A stretch of DNA of 64,000 nucleotides. It comes from CBDAUN01 sp965200645 (GTDB taxonomy: Bacteria; Pseudomonadota; Gammaproteobacteria; Arenicellales; JAJDZL01). The stretch covers positions 310,001 through 374,000 of the forward strand of contig CBDAUN010000003.1 of assembly GCA_965200645.1 (NCBI GenBank), in the 5' to 3' direction. Both the position numbers and the translations under genes were made by a program. The notes under the pieces were generated by a model. The model did not search any database. It was not told the DNA's origin and worked only from the letters and a program-made list of their open reading frames with translations. Positions 29,354 to 38,226 of this stretch are shown here, piece after piece (position 1 is the stretch's first letter; every line of letters begins with the position of its first letter).

Positions 29354-29419
29354 GTTCACTGCAGTCTGGAATGGCATTCGCAATAATATGGCCGCATAAA
29401 ACTGATAAGAAAAACTTCT

Positions 29420-29974
29420 TTGCAATTGCATAACCAAGTGAATCTGGATACTACCACTGGCTGGGTTGACGGTATTACACGGATGCCTTCCGAAAACCAT
29501 AATGAGCGACCAGTCGGGGTTAAGCCAGAAGTCATCATTGTCCACGCAATTAGTCTGCCGCCCGGTTCCTACGGCGGAAGTGAGGTTGATGCACTGTTTT
29601 GTAATCAGCTCAATTGTGATGCACACCCGTTTTTTGACAAGCTTAGAGATCTTCAAGTTTCAGCACACTTTTTGATTCGCAGGAATGGAACAGTTGTGCA
29701 ATTTGTCCCAACCCATCTTCGGGCCTGGCATGCCGGAGAATCATTCTGTCAGGGCCGGTCGAACGTTAATGATTTTTCCATTGGTATTGAATTGGAAGGT
29801 TGTGATGAGGATCAATTTGAAGACAGCCAATATGATTCATTGAACCAGTTAATTGAATTGATTTGTACAGCATACCCTAGTGTCAACAGGCAATCAATTT
29901 ACGGTCATTCAGATATTGCACCGGGAAGGAAAACCGATCCTGGTCCACATTTCGACTGGAGTAGAACGCGCTAG
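29420..29974 (+). CDS. ampD: 1,6-anhydro-N-acetylmuramyl-L-alanine amidase AmpD
   Basis: A 184-residue cytoplasmic zinc amidase that trims peptide from anhydro-muropeptides in cell-wall recycling. Zinc ligands are visible in VHAISLPPG, AWHAGES and the final DIAPGRKTDPGPHFDW. It matches E. coli AmpD in length and nearly along its whole course. The start must be the TTG at 29420, because the first ATG (in RMPSENH) would remove a conserved part of the N-terminus. It is divergent from the hydantoinase gene. Confidence 0.95.
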   Translation: MQLHNQVNLDTTTGWVDGITRMPSENHNERPVGVKPEVIIVHAISLPPGSYGGSEVDALFCNQLNCDAHPFFDKLRDLQVSAHFLIRRNGTVVQFVPTHLRAWHAGESFCQGRSNVNDFSIGIELEGCDEDQFEDSQYDSLNQLIELICTAYPSVNRQSIYGHSDIAPGRKTDPGPHFDWSRTR

Positions 29975-30028
29975 CACAGTCACGTCCGATAGGACAAAAG
30001 AATTATTTAATGGGAGGAAAAAAATCGA

Positions 30029-31585
30029 ATGTTAGTTGATCAGATTCTTATGGGAAGCCTTCAATTCCTTTCAGCTTTGTTCATCTTTTGTGTTGGGCTG
30101 GGAGTGGCATTTTGCATATTTCTGTATTGTGTCGATGTTAGTCAGACAAAAGACGCCGTTCGCAGAAACTATCCGGTCATTGGAAGATTTCGTTATATTT
30201 TCACTATGCTCGGTGAATTTTTTCGCCAGTACTTCTTCGCAATGGACCGTGAAGAAATGCCGTTCAACAGAGCGGAAAGGGAATGGATTGGGAAGTCTTC
30301 GCACGATTCTGACAATACAGTTGCGTTTGGTTCAACCAGAAGTTTGAGTCCAGTCGGGACTGCGATTTTTGTTAATTTCCCATTTCCTACATTGACCGAA
30401 GATGCTGTTGAAATGGTGCCAATGCTAATTGGCCCTCACGCAGACAATCCTTATGTTGCACCTTCGTTTTTTAATATTTCGGGAATGAGTTACGGTGCCT
30501 TATCTACGCCTGCAGTCAAGGCCCTGTCTAGAGGTGCCGCAATGGCAAATTGTTGGTACAACACTGGTGAAGGCGGACTCTCTTCCTTTCATCTTTCCGG
30601 CGGATGCGACATAGTTTTTCAAATAGGTACGGCAAAATACGGTGTACGTGACGACAGTGGACAACTCGACCCAAAAAAACTAAAGGAAGTCGCTGCTCAC
30701 GATGAAGTGAAAATGTTTGAACTGAAGCTTAGTCAGGGAGCAAAGCCAGGCAAGGGCGGGATTCTCCCAGGAAACAAGGTTACTGAGGAAATATCGAAGA
30801 TTAGGGGAATCCCGATTGGACAGGCATCAATCTCACCTAATCGCCACCCTGAAATTAAAAACCTGAACCAGTTGATCGATTACATCAACACTGTTCGTGA
30901 TATTTCCGGCAAACCTTGTGGTTTCAAGTCAGTGTTCGGCGGCTTTGAATGGCTGGAGCGATTGTGCGAACGCATTCACGAGCGCGGAGTTGAATATGCA
31001 CCAGACTTCATCACAGTTGACGGTGGTGATGGTGGTACCGGTGCGGCGCCCATGCCGTTGATGGACAATGTTGGATTGTCAGTAAAGGAGTCGCTTCCAT
31101 TAGTATCCGACGTGCTTTTTCGATATGGCTTAAGTGATCGAATTCGACTGATCGCCTCTGGGAAACTTGTTACACCTTCAGAAGTTGCCTGGGCGATCGC
31201 AACAGGAGCCGATTTTGTGACTTCAGCTCGAGGTTTTATGTTTGCACTAGGTTGCATTCAATCACTGAAGTGCAACAAAAATACATGTCCTACAGGAATA
31301 ACCACCCACAATCCGAGACTGCAAAAGGGGTTGAATCCAGAAGACAAAGCTGTGAGGGTGGCGAACTACTGCAAAAAGTTGATCAAGGAAGTTCAGATAA
31401 TTTCGCACTCATGCGGTGTAGTTCGGCCTCGTTTAATGGACCGAAGTCATGTGCGAATTGTTCAAAGCAACGGTACTTCAACTCCGATGAATCAACTATT
31501 TCCGAGGCCGGACGTGTTGCCAGAATATGTTCATTTGATCGATAACTGGCGCGACCGAACGACTAAACTGTCGTATGACAGCTGA
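30029..31585 (+). CDS. FMN-binding glutamate synthase family protein
   Basis: A 518-residue protein with the FMN/Fe-S domain of the glutamate synthase large subunit but no glutaminase domain. The segments DFITVDGGDGGTGAAPMPLMD and SLKCNKNTCPTGITTHNP match the flavin and 3Fe-4S regions of GltB-type enzymes. A membrane helix lies at about residues 8-33, so the protein is probably anchored in the inner membrane, which differs from soluble GOGAT. A GGGAGG ribosome site precedes the ATG. The role of these stand-alone proteins is not settled. The stop faces the convergent cobalamin gene with only seven bases between. Confidence 0.85.
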   Translation: MLVDQILMGSLQFLSALFIFCVGLGVAFCIFLYCVDVSQTKDAVRRNYPVIGRFRYIFTMLGEFFRQYFFAMDREEMPFNRAEREWIGKSSHDSDNTVAFGSTRSLSPVGTAIFVNFPFPTLTEDAVEMVPMLIGPHADNPYVAPSFFNISGMSYGALSTPAVKALSRGAAMANCWYNTGEGGLSSFHLSGGCDIVFQIGTAKYGVRDDSGQLDPKKLKEVAAHDEVKMFELKLSQGAKPGKGGILPGNKVTEEISKIRGIPIGQASISPNRHPEIKNLNQLIDYINTVRDISGKPCGFKSVFGGFEWLERLCERIHERGVEYAPDFITVDGGDGGTGAAPMPLMDNVGLSVKESLPLVSDVLFRYGLSDRIRLIASGKLVTPSEVAWAIATGADFVTSARGFMFALGCIQSLKCNKNTCPTGITTHNPRLQKGLNPEDKAVRVANYCKKLIKEVQIISHSCGVVRPRLMDRSHVRIVQSNGTSTPMNQLFPRPDVLPEYVHLIDNWRDRTTKLSYDS

Positions 31586-31592
31586 GAGGAGT

Positions 31593-32174
31593 TTAATGGC
31601 TGGGTTTGTGTTGAGTTTTCTGCCGTTTTTTGCGTTTGTGATTCCAAAGAATATCCATTCCGCCAGCTTCTTTATTGATGTAGCGGGCCATAACAAATAG
31701 CAGATCTGATAGTCGGTTGAGATATTTCTTCGATACATCAGAAATTTCTTCCTCTGATGCAAGCGTACTCAATCTTCGTTCCGCTCTTCGACAGACAGCA
31801 CGTGCCACATGACACTGAGCCGAGGCTGCCGTTCCACCCGGTAGGATGAACTCCTTGAGAGGTTCTAAATATTCATTTAACTGATCGAGAGTTTGCTCCA
31901 GGAAGTCGACACGGTCCGACTTCACCAAAGAGAATCCGGGTATGCTGAGTTCTCCGCCAACATCAAACAGCGTATGTTGAATTGCCAGCAAGCAATCAAG
32001 CAGATGATCAGGCAGGTCATGGGTTATGAGTACGCCGATACAACAATTCAGTTCATCTACTGTACCGAGTGCTTCGATCCTCGCAGAGTCCTTGGAAGTG
32101 CGACTGCCATCGCCAAGTCCAGTAGTACCACCATCACCGGTTCGAGTGTAAATTTTTGATAGTCTGTTGCCCAT
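31593..32174 (-). CDS. Cob(I)alamin adenosyltransferase, PduO type
   Basis: A 193-residue ATP:cob(I)alamin adenosyltransferase. The N-terminal KIYTRTGDGGTTGLGDG and EALGTVDELNCCIG, and the later ARAVCRRAERR, are signatures of the PduO/MMAB family. It makes adenosylcobalamin from reduced B12. The C-terminal tail (KRKKRQKTQHK) is basic. The presence of an MttB-like methyltransferase in the window also points to use of corrinoids, although that family uses a methyl-corrinoid rather than the adenosyl form. Confidence 0.93.
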   Translation of the reverse strand: MGNRLSKIYTRTGDGGTTGLGDGSRTSKDSARIEALGTVDELNCCIGVLITHDLPDHLLDCLLAIQHTLFDVGGELSIPGFSLVKSDRVDFLEQTLDQLNEYLEPLKEFILPGGTAASAQCHVARAVCRRAERRLSTLASEEEISDVSKKYLNRLSDLLFVMARYINKEAGGMDILWNHKRKKRQKTQHKPSH

Positions 32175-32214
32175 TTATGTGCCCGCCTTGCATTGGATTG
32201 ACAGTTCAAAACAT

Positions 32215-32233
32215 CACGATATTAATATTCGTG
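32215..32233. promoter_or_regulatory. Palindrome upstream of the adenosyltransferase gene
   Basis: CACGA and TCGTG arms surround an AT-only centre containing the palindrome ATATTAATAT, 41 bases before the gene start. Possible operator; could also be chance in AT-rich DNA. Confidence 0.3.
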
Positions 32234-32380
32234 AGGAAGTTTGATGTTAAGCGATTAATCAGAGTCATTAATTTTAGTGTTTAGTTTTAGAAATTGAGAG
32301 TGAAATCATGGGTATCTTCAGGCACAGTGAATCATGCGGATAGAAAGGCTTGAAGTGACTTGTCCAGACCTGTCAAAGTG

Positions 32381-32486
32381 TTCAAAGATCGGTAAAGATA
32401 ACCTGTAAAATGAGTTGAAATCCATTACTAAAAACAGTAACATTTTCCCTAACTAAAGCGGCAAAATATGCCGCTTCATTGTTTTT
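32381..32486 (+). promoter_or_regulatory. dapA leader: promoter-like boxes and attenuator-like hairpin
   Basis: TTCAAA at 32381 and TGTAAA at 32404 are 17 bases apart, a weak promoter match (TAAAAT two bases on is an alternative). About 50 bases further, AAGCGGCA and TGCCGCTT (32456-32463, 32469-32476) form a perfect 8-bp stem with a five-base loop, then CATTGTTTTTATTTATT. The hairpin ends 39 bases before the dapA ATG and has no gene upstream on the same strand to terminate. It could be an attenuator or the end of a small RNA. Confidence 0.45.
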
Positions 32487-32515
32487 ATTTATTATCTACT
32501 CATAAGGCTTTCATC

Positions 32516-33391
32516 ATGATTAGCGGCAGTATAGTTGCATTAGTTACACCGATGAATGATGACGGGTCGGTCGACTATGAATCTTTGGCAGAATTGGTTG
32601 CTCATCACATCACTAAAGGTACCGATGCCATTGTATCCGTTGGTACAACGGGTGAATCAGCGACGCTCTCGCATGAAGAGCATCATTTAGTCATCAAAAA
32701 GACCGTAGAAGCAGCGGCTGGAGCGATACCCGTTATAGCTGGTACTGGTTCGAATAGTACCGCTGAGGCTATTGAGTTGACTCAAGCGGCTTACGAATCC
32801 AACGCTGATGCTTGTCTGCTGGTGGTGCCGTATTACAACAAGCCTACTCAGGAAGGTCTGTACCAACATTTCAAGACTATTGCCGAATCAGTGCCAATTC
32901 CTCAAATTCTTTACAACGTACCGAGCCGTTGCTCGGTGGATATGAGTAATGAGACGGTCATCCGGCTAAGCCAAATCGAAAACATTATTGGTATTAAGGA
33001 TGCTACCGCGGATATTCCACGTGGTGAGGAATTGATTGAAGCCACGGCAGACGACTTTGTTTCCTATTCAGGTCAGGATACCGATGCAATGGAATTGATG
33101 TTAGTGGGCGGTAAGGGTACTATTTCAGTGACTGCCAATGTTGCACCAACTTTGATGCATGAGATGTGTGAAGCTGCAGTTGGAGGACAGGAGGAAAGAG
33201 CCAGGGCATTGAACGACAAGCTGATGCCGCTGCACAATGCTATGTTCATCGAGTCCAATCCAATTCCTGCGAAGTGGGGTGTCAGTCAGCAAGGACTCAT
33301 GCAGAACAATCTTCGACTACCTCTAGTACCACTAACTGAAAATGCTCAAGCCGAAGTGCGTATCGCCATGGTAGGTGCAGGCGTTCTTTAA
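32516..33391 (+). CDS. dapA: 4-hydroxy-tetrahydrodipicolinate synthase
   Basis: A 291-residue DapA, which condenses pyruvate with aspartate semialdehyde in the lysine/diaminopimelate pathway. The GTTGESATL loop, the tyrosine in ILYNVPSRC and the Schiff-base lysine in GIKDATADI are in place. The ATG at 32516 gives MISGSIVALVTPM, the normal family start and length; a longer frame from 32468 is unlikely. purC follows after 35 bases; the bamC gene often found between them in gammaproteobacteria is absent. Confidence 0.97.
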   Translation: MISGSIVALVTPMNDDGSVDYESLAELVAHHITKGTDAIVSVGTTGESATLSHEEHHLVIKKTVEAAAGAIPVIAGTGSNSTAEAIELTQAAYESNADACLLVVPYYNKPTQEGLYQHFKTIAESVPIPQILYNVPSRCSVDMSNETVIRLSQIENIIGIKDATADIPRGEELIEATADDFVSYSGQDTDAMELMLVGGKGTISVTANVAPTLMHEMCEAAVGGQEERARALNDKLMPLHNAMFIESNPIPAKWGVSQQGLMQNNLRLPLVPLTENAQAEVRIAMVGAGVL

Positions 33392-33426
33392 CCAGATTTT
33401 CAAATCACTAAACTTTAGAATCTACG

Positions 33427-34161
33427 ATGACTCAAATTCCAAAAAAACGCGACCTCCTGTATTCGGGTAAGGCTAAATCAGTATTTTTGACTGAAGATGA
33501 ATCCAAGTTAATTTTGGAATTCAGAGATGACACTTCGGCATTCGATGGTCGCAAAATGGAAGCCTTGAGCCGCAAGGGAATGGTAAACAATCACTTTAAT
33601 GCATTTGTCATGCAGGCCTTGGAATCTGGAGGAATTGGAACACATTTCGAGACATTGATTGACCACGCGCAATCACTTGTAAAGCATCTGAAGATGATTC
33701 CTGTTGAGTGCGTTGTTCGAAACATTGCTGCCGGGTCGATATGTAAGAGACTGGGCGTAGAAGAGGGACTGGAACTCAGCCAGCCCACCTTTGAGTTTTT
33801 TCTGAAGGATGATGAGCGACACGATCCTATGATCAATGAGTATCACATTCGTTCCTTTGGATGGGCAGAGGATTCCGATGTTGAAGCAATGAAGGAATTA
33901 ACCTTTGCAGCAAATAAGATCCTAGTTGCTTTGTTCAAAGATGCGGGCATGTTACTGGTGGATTTTAAGTTGGAATTTGGTCGCTTTGGATCTTCGGTTT
34001 TGTTGGGTGATGAATTTACCCCGGATGGATGCCGCTTGTGGGATGCTGAAACTAAAGAGAAATTGGATAAGGACCGCTTTCGACAAGGGTTGGGAAGTGT
34101 GGTTGAGTCGTACGAAATTGCTGCCGCTCGTCTCGGTGTCCAATTGCCTGAACTGGCTTAA
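33427..34161 (+). CDS. purC: SAICAR synthetase
   Basis: A 244-residue phosphoribosylaminoimidazole-succinocarboxamide synthase of purine synthesis. Signatures include LLYSGKAKSVF, FRDDTSAFDG, VECVVRNIAAGS and LVDFKLEFGR. Length is typical of bacterial PurC. It is probably transcribed with dapA and precedes purL by 121 bases. Confidence 0.97.
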   Translation: MTQIPKKRDLLYSGKAKSVFLTEDESKLILEFRDDTSAFDGRKMEALSRKGMVNNHFNAFVMQALESGGIGTHFETLIDHAQSLVKHLKMIPVECVVRNIAAGSICKRLGVEEGLELSQPTFEFFLKDDERHDPMINEYHIRSFGWAEDSDVEAMKELTFAANKILVALFKDAGMLLVDFKLEFGRFGSSVLLGDEFTPDGCRLWDAETKEKLDKDRFRQGLGSVVESYEIAAARLGVQLPELA

Positions 34162-34194
34162 AGGAATTCTCAACAAGTATCCTCAAAAGCAGGT

Positions 34195-34210
34195 TGAGGC
34201 ATGCGCCTCA
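34195..34210 (+). terminator. Weak hairpin between purC and purL
   Basis: TGAGGC and GCCTCA form a 6-bp stem with a four-base loop, 33 bases after the purC stop. There is no proper T-run, so it may be a weak terminator or an RNA-stability element. Confidence 0.35.
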
Positions 34211-34282
34211 TTCTGTAACGCATCCATAATCTTTTATCTGCATTAAGTAGCTGAATAAATTCGCACTTAAAAAGTCAATTTA

Positions 34283-37200
34283 ATGCCTAATCGAATTGAA
34301 GGATCTGGCGATGAGACCCGAATCCTACAAATTTTAGGTCATTCGGCACTATCTGACTTTCGTACCGAAAAACTTCTGGCTGCTACTCAGTCTGTGGTTC
34401 CGGACGTCGATAATATTACTGCCAAGTATTGTTATTTCGTTGTTCACTATTCTGCTTTCAACTACACACAACTGGAGCAGTTGCTTCAATTAATTCAAGG
34501 CGAATCTGTTCGGGAGTGTTTGTTAGAGAGTTCCGATAGTTTCTTGGTCGTGCCAAGATTCGGCACTTCTACTTCATGGTCGACCAAAGCCACTGATATA
34601 TTGCGTCGAAGTTCATTTGAAAACATCTTGCGAATCGAAAGAGGGGTGTTTTGGACAGTTCGATTTACGGCACAAAAGTCAACAACTACACAAAGAGTTC
34701 AGGTAGTACAGTTGCTGCATGACAGAATGACTGAGTCTGTAATTTTTAATGCGAATGAAATTAAACACCTCTTTAAGTCTAAGAAAAGACTGCCATTGCT
34801 CAGAGTTGATGTTTTAAACGAAGGCTTTGACGCACTGGTTGAAGCAAATTCTAAGATTGGTCTGGCACTGTCTGAGTCAGAATTGCGATACCTTTTCGAC
34901 TGGTATAACTCAAAAGGCAGAAATCCCACTGATGCAGAGTTAATGATGTTTTCTCAGGTGAACTCCGAACACTGTCGTCACAAAATCTTTAATGCTATTT
35001 GGTCCATTGATGATCAGGTCAAGAACCAGTCCATGTTCTCAATGATAAGAAAAACCCATGCACACAACCCAAGCGGAACTTTAGTAGCGTATGAAGACAA
35101 TGCGTCAGTTATCCAAGGTTTTGAAGGTGGCACGTTTTTTCCTGACCCTCATAGCAGAATGTATCGGTGCTCGTCGGAACCAATTCACGTTATTTATAAG
35201 GCTGAAACTCATAATCATCCCACAGCAATTTCACCATTTCCGGGTGCTGCAACTGGAGCTGGGGGCGAAATTAGAGACGAGGGTGCAACTGGAAGAGGGG
35301 GTAAACCCAAAGCTGGAGTGTGCGGATTTTCCGTATCGCACTTGAAGTTGCCTGGGCAACTGCAACCATGGGAGCACGAAGACGAATTTCCATCTAGATT
35401 CGCAACTCCACTTCAACTCATGTTAGAAGGCCCAATCGGCTCGGCATCGTTCAATAACGAGTTTGGTAGACCAAACATAGGAGGTTTCTTTAGGACATTT
35501 GAATCAGGGCAAATGCCCTTAGCACATCAATACGGTTATCACAAGCCCATTATGTTCGCAGGTGGTATAGGTAACATCCGACCTGACAATGTCGATAAAC
35601 GCAACCTTGAGTCAGACAATTTACTTGTGGTTATTGGCGGACCTTCAATGCTTATCGGATTGGGGGGAGGTGCGGCATCGAGCGTAGGCTATGGCCAATC
35701 TGACGAGGAACTCGATTTTGCGTCCGTGCAGAGAAGCAATCCTGAAATGCAAAGGAGATGCCAGGAGGTCATTAACCGGTGTTTGGAGCGTGGTCAGGAC
35801 AATCCAATATTGTCGATTCACGATGTTGGCGCCGGAGGACTTTCAAATGCATTGCCTGAATTAGTCCATGCCAGCGACTTGGGTGCCGAAATTCAGTTGC
35901 AAGACATACCCAATGATGATTCAAGCATGTCTCCGATGCAAGTTTGGTGCAACGAAGCACAAGAAAGATACGTTTTGTCCATTGATTCAAATCAGTTGAA
36001 TTTGTTTGAACGAATTTGCAATGCTGAACGATGTCCGTTCGCCGTAGTTGGCATAGCCAAGAAAATTCCACATCTCGCGGTAAATGATGTACATGCACAT
36101 GACCATAATAGTGCTAAGGCGGTCGATGTCGATATGAAATTTTTGATGGGAAGTTTACCAAAGGAGCAGCGAGTTACGACGAGAAAACAACCTCATATTA
36201 CCGAAGTTCAAAACAATGATTGGGCATTGGATGAATGCGTTGAACGAGTACTTCGCTTACCCACTGTGGGTGATAAAACCTTTTTGATTACGATTGGAGA
36301 TAGAACAGTCTCTGGGTTGATTCATCGAGATCAAATGGTTGGCCCTTGGCAAATTCCGGTTGCTGATGCATCTGTCACTCTATCTGGATACAGCGGTTAT
36401 CAGGGTGAGGCGATGGCGATCGGTGAGCGAGCACCAATTGCAGTATTGAATGCACCAGCAAGTGCAAGAATGGCGATTGGCGAAGCATTAACCAACATCA
36501 GGTCCATCTCAATACGCCACTTAGACCAAGTTAAGTTAAGTGCTAATTGGATGGCTGCTGCCAGTGCGGATGGTGAGGGGGCCAATCTCTATGACGCTGT
36601 AGACAGTGTGGTACATGACATTTGCTTGCCACTTGGTCTATCAATCCCAGTTGGCAAGGATTCTCTTTCAATGCAGACTGTATGGAAGGATAGTAACGCT
36701 GATTTTCGAAAAGTGGTTGCGCCACTTTCACTGATTGTCACCGCTTTTGCCGCAGTTAAAGATGTTCGCGGTTCTCTGACACCACAGTTGGTGAATGATG
36801 TTGAAGCTAAGTTATTAATGATTGACTTAGGGCAGGGGAAGTGCCGAATGGGCATGTCCGCACTACATCAGGTTTTTGAGTGTGAACAGGGTGAACCGCC
36901 AGACTTTGACAATACTGTAGCAATGAAGAACTTGTTTTGTGCGTTCACTCAGATGATAGACCAAGAATTACTGGCTGCATACCACGACAGGTCAGACGGA
37001 GGATTGTTTGCTGCGCTTTGCGAAATGAGCTTTGCCAGCAGAGTTGGACTTGATATTGAAGTTGATGAGTCCACCGACGCTTCACCAATTGATTTTTTGT
37101 TCAACGAAGAATTGGGTGTGGTGATACAGGTAAATCCGGGCTGTCTCGAAAGAGTATTGAAAATTCTTGATGTGCATGAACTGAATCATATGGTTCATCA

Positions 37201-38218
37201 GGTAGCTACGGTTAATTCTCAAGACTCAATTTCGGTAAAGTCGAAAGAAAAAATCTTGTTTGAACAAAGTCGGGTTCAGTTGCAACAAATTTGGTCCGAA
37301 CTAAGCTGGAAGATGCAATCATTGAGGGACAATCCAAGTTGTGCTCAACAGGAATTTGATCGAATTAGAAATGAGGGTGACTTAGGGCTGAGAGTGCAAC
37401 TTCCCACTGAACCAACTTCTGTTCCCATTGTTCTTACCAAAACTTCACCGAAAATTGCAATTCTTAGAGAGCAGGGGGTGAATGGGCACGTAGAGATGGC
37501 AGCAGCATTTGATCATGCTGGATTTTCATGCTACGACGTATTGATGTCGGAAGTTGCTGTCGGAGAAAAGGACCTTTTAAGTTTTGATGGCATGGTTCTT
37601 TGTGGTGGATTTTCATTTGGAGATGTCTTCGGTGCTGGGCGTGGCTGGGCTAGTACGATCCTATGTAATCCAAAACTAAGGGACAATTTTGCTGAATTCT
37701 TTGCTGATTCCGGTAAATTCACACTTGGAGTATGCAACGGGTGCCAAGTGTTAGCTGAACTCCGAGAAATCATCCCCGGAGCAAGTCACTGGCCCGAACT
37801 TCGACGAAATAAATCCGAACAATTCGAAGCTCGACTCATCATGGTTCGAATTCCGCAAAGTAAATCGATATTTTTCTCCAATATGTTAGAGGCAGAACTG
37901 CCAATTGCAGTGGCACATGGAGAAGGACGAGCAAAGTTCAAAGACAGTACAGATTATGCATCAATGGAAACAGCACAAGAAATATGCATGCAGTATATTG
38001 ACAATCAAGGACAACTCACTGATGTTTACCCATACAATCCAAACGGTTCAGATTTTGCGGTGGCAGGCATCACCAATTGTGATGGTAGAGTGACCGCAAT
38101 CATGCCTCACCCGGAACGGGTATTCCGAAACATTCAGTTTTCATGGACACCTGAATCGAAGTCAGGCGATAGTCCGTGGATGAAGATGTTTAGAAATGCG
38201 AGAATCTGGTTGAACTAA
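34283..38218 (+). CDS. purL: Phosphoribosylformylglycinamidine synthase
   Basis: A 1311-residue single-chain FGAM synthase of purine synthesis, as in beta- and gammaproteobacteria. The ATP/substrate region has MFSQVNSEHCRHKIFN, KAETHNHPTAISPFPGA and SIHDVGAGGLSNALPEL. The C-terminal glutaminase domain carries the nucleophile in GVCNGCQVLAEL (about C1151) and ends with PHPERVFRN. The ABC transporter gene is convergent, with eight bases between stops. Confidence 0.98.
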   Translation: MPNRIEGSGDETRILQILGHSALSDFRTEKLLAATQSVVPDVDNITAKYCYFVVHYSAFNYTQLEQLLQLIQGESVRECLLESSDSFLVVPRFGTSTSWSTKATDILRRSSFENILRIERGVFWTVRFTAQKSTTTQRVQVVQLLHDRMTESVIFNANEIKHLFKSKKRLPLLRVDVLNEGFDALVEANSKIGLALSESELRYLFDWYNSKGRNPTDAELMMFSQVNSEHCRHKIFNAIWSIDDQVKNQSMFSMIRKTHAHNPSGTLVAYEDNASVIQGFEGGTFFPDPHSRMYRCSSEPIHVIYKAETHNHPTAISPFPGAATGAGGEIRDEGATGRGGKPKAGVCGFSVSHLKLPGQLQPWEHEDEFPSRFATPLQLMLEGPIGSASFNNEFGRPNIGGFFRTFESGQMPLAHQYGYHKPIMFAGGIGNIRPDNVDKRNLESDNLLVVIGGPSMLIGLGGGAASSVGYGQSDEELDFASVQRSNPEMQRRCQEVINRCLERGQDNPILSIHDVGAGGLSNALPELVHASDLGAEIQLQDIPNDDSSMSPMQVWCNEAQERYVLSIDSNQLNLFERICNAERCPFAVVGIAKKIPHLAVNDVHAHDHNSAKAVDVDMKFLMGSLPKEQRVTTRKQPHITEVQNNDWALDECVERVLRLPTVGDKTFLITIGDRTVSGLIHRDQMVGPWQIPVADASVTLSGYSGYQGEAMAIGERAPIAVLNAPASARMAIGEALTNIRSISIRHLDQVKLSANWMAAASADGEGANLYDAVDSVVHDICLPLGLSIPVGKDSLSMQTVWKDSNADFRKVVAPLSLIVTAFAAVKDVRGSLTPQLVNDVEAKLLMIDLGQGKCRMGMSALHQVFECEQGEPPDFDNTVAMKNLFCAFTQMIDQELLAAYHDRSDGGLFAALCEMSFASRVGLDIEVDESTDASPIDFLFNEELGVVIQVNPGCLERVLKILDVHELNHMVHQVATVNSQDSISVKSKEKILFEQSRVQLQQIWSELSWKMQSLRDNPSCAQQEFDRIRNEGDLGLRVQLPTEPTSVPIVLTKTSPKIAILREQGVNGHVEMAAAFDHAGFSCYDVLMSEVAVGEKDLLSFDGMVLCGGFSFGDVFGAGRGWASTILCNPKLRDNFAEFFADSGKFTLGVCNGCQVLAELREIIPGASHWPELRRNKSEQFEARLIMVRIPQSKSIFFSNMLEAELPIAVAHGEGRAKFKDSTDYASMETAQEICMQYIDNQGQLTDVYPYNPNGSDFAVAGITNCDGRVTAIMPHPERVFRNIQFSWTPESKSGDSPWMKMFRNARIWLN

Positions 38219-38226
38219 AACCAAAT

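Larger units (their letters stand above)
32175..32515. other. 341-base gap between divergent adenosyltransferase and dapA
   Basis: No gene is seen. The stretch holds the palindrome at 32215-32233 and, near dapA, a promoter-like pair of boxes followed by a terminator-like hairpin (described separately). The middle, about 32240-32370, shows no clear motif. An ATG at 32468 opens a 16-codon extension to dapA but falls inside the hairpin region and has no ribosome site. Confidence 0.6.
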
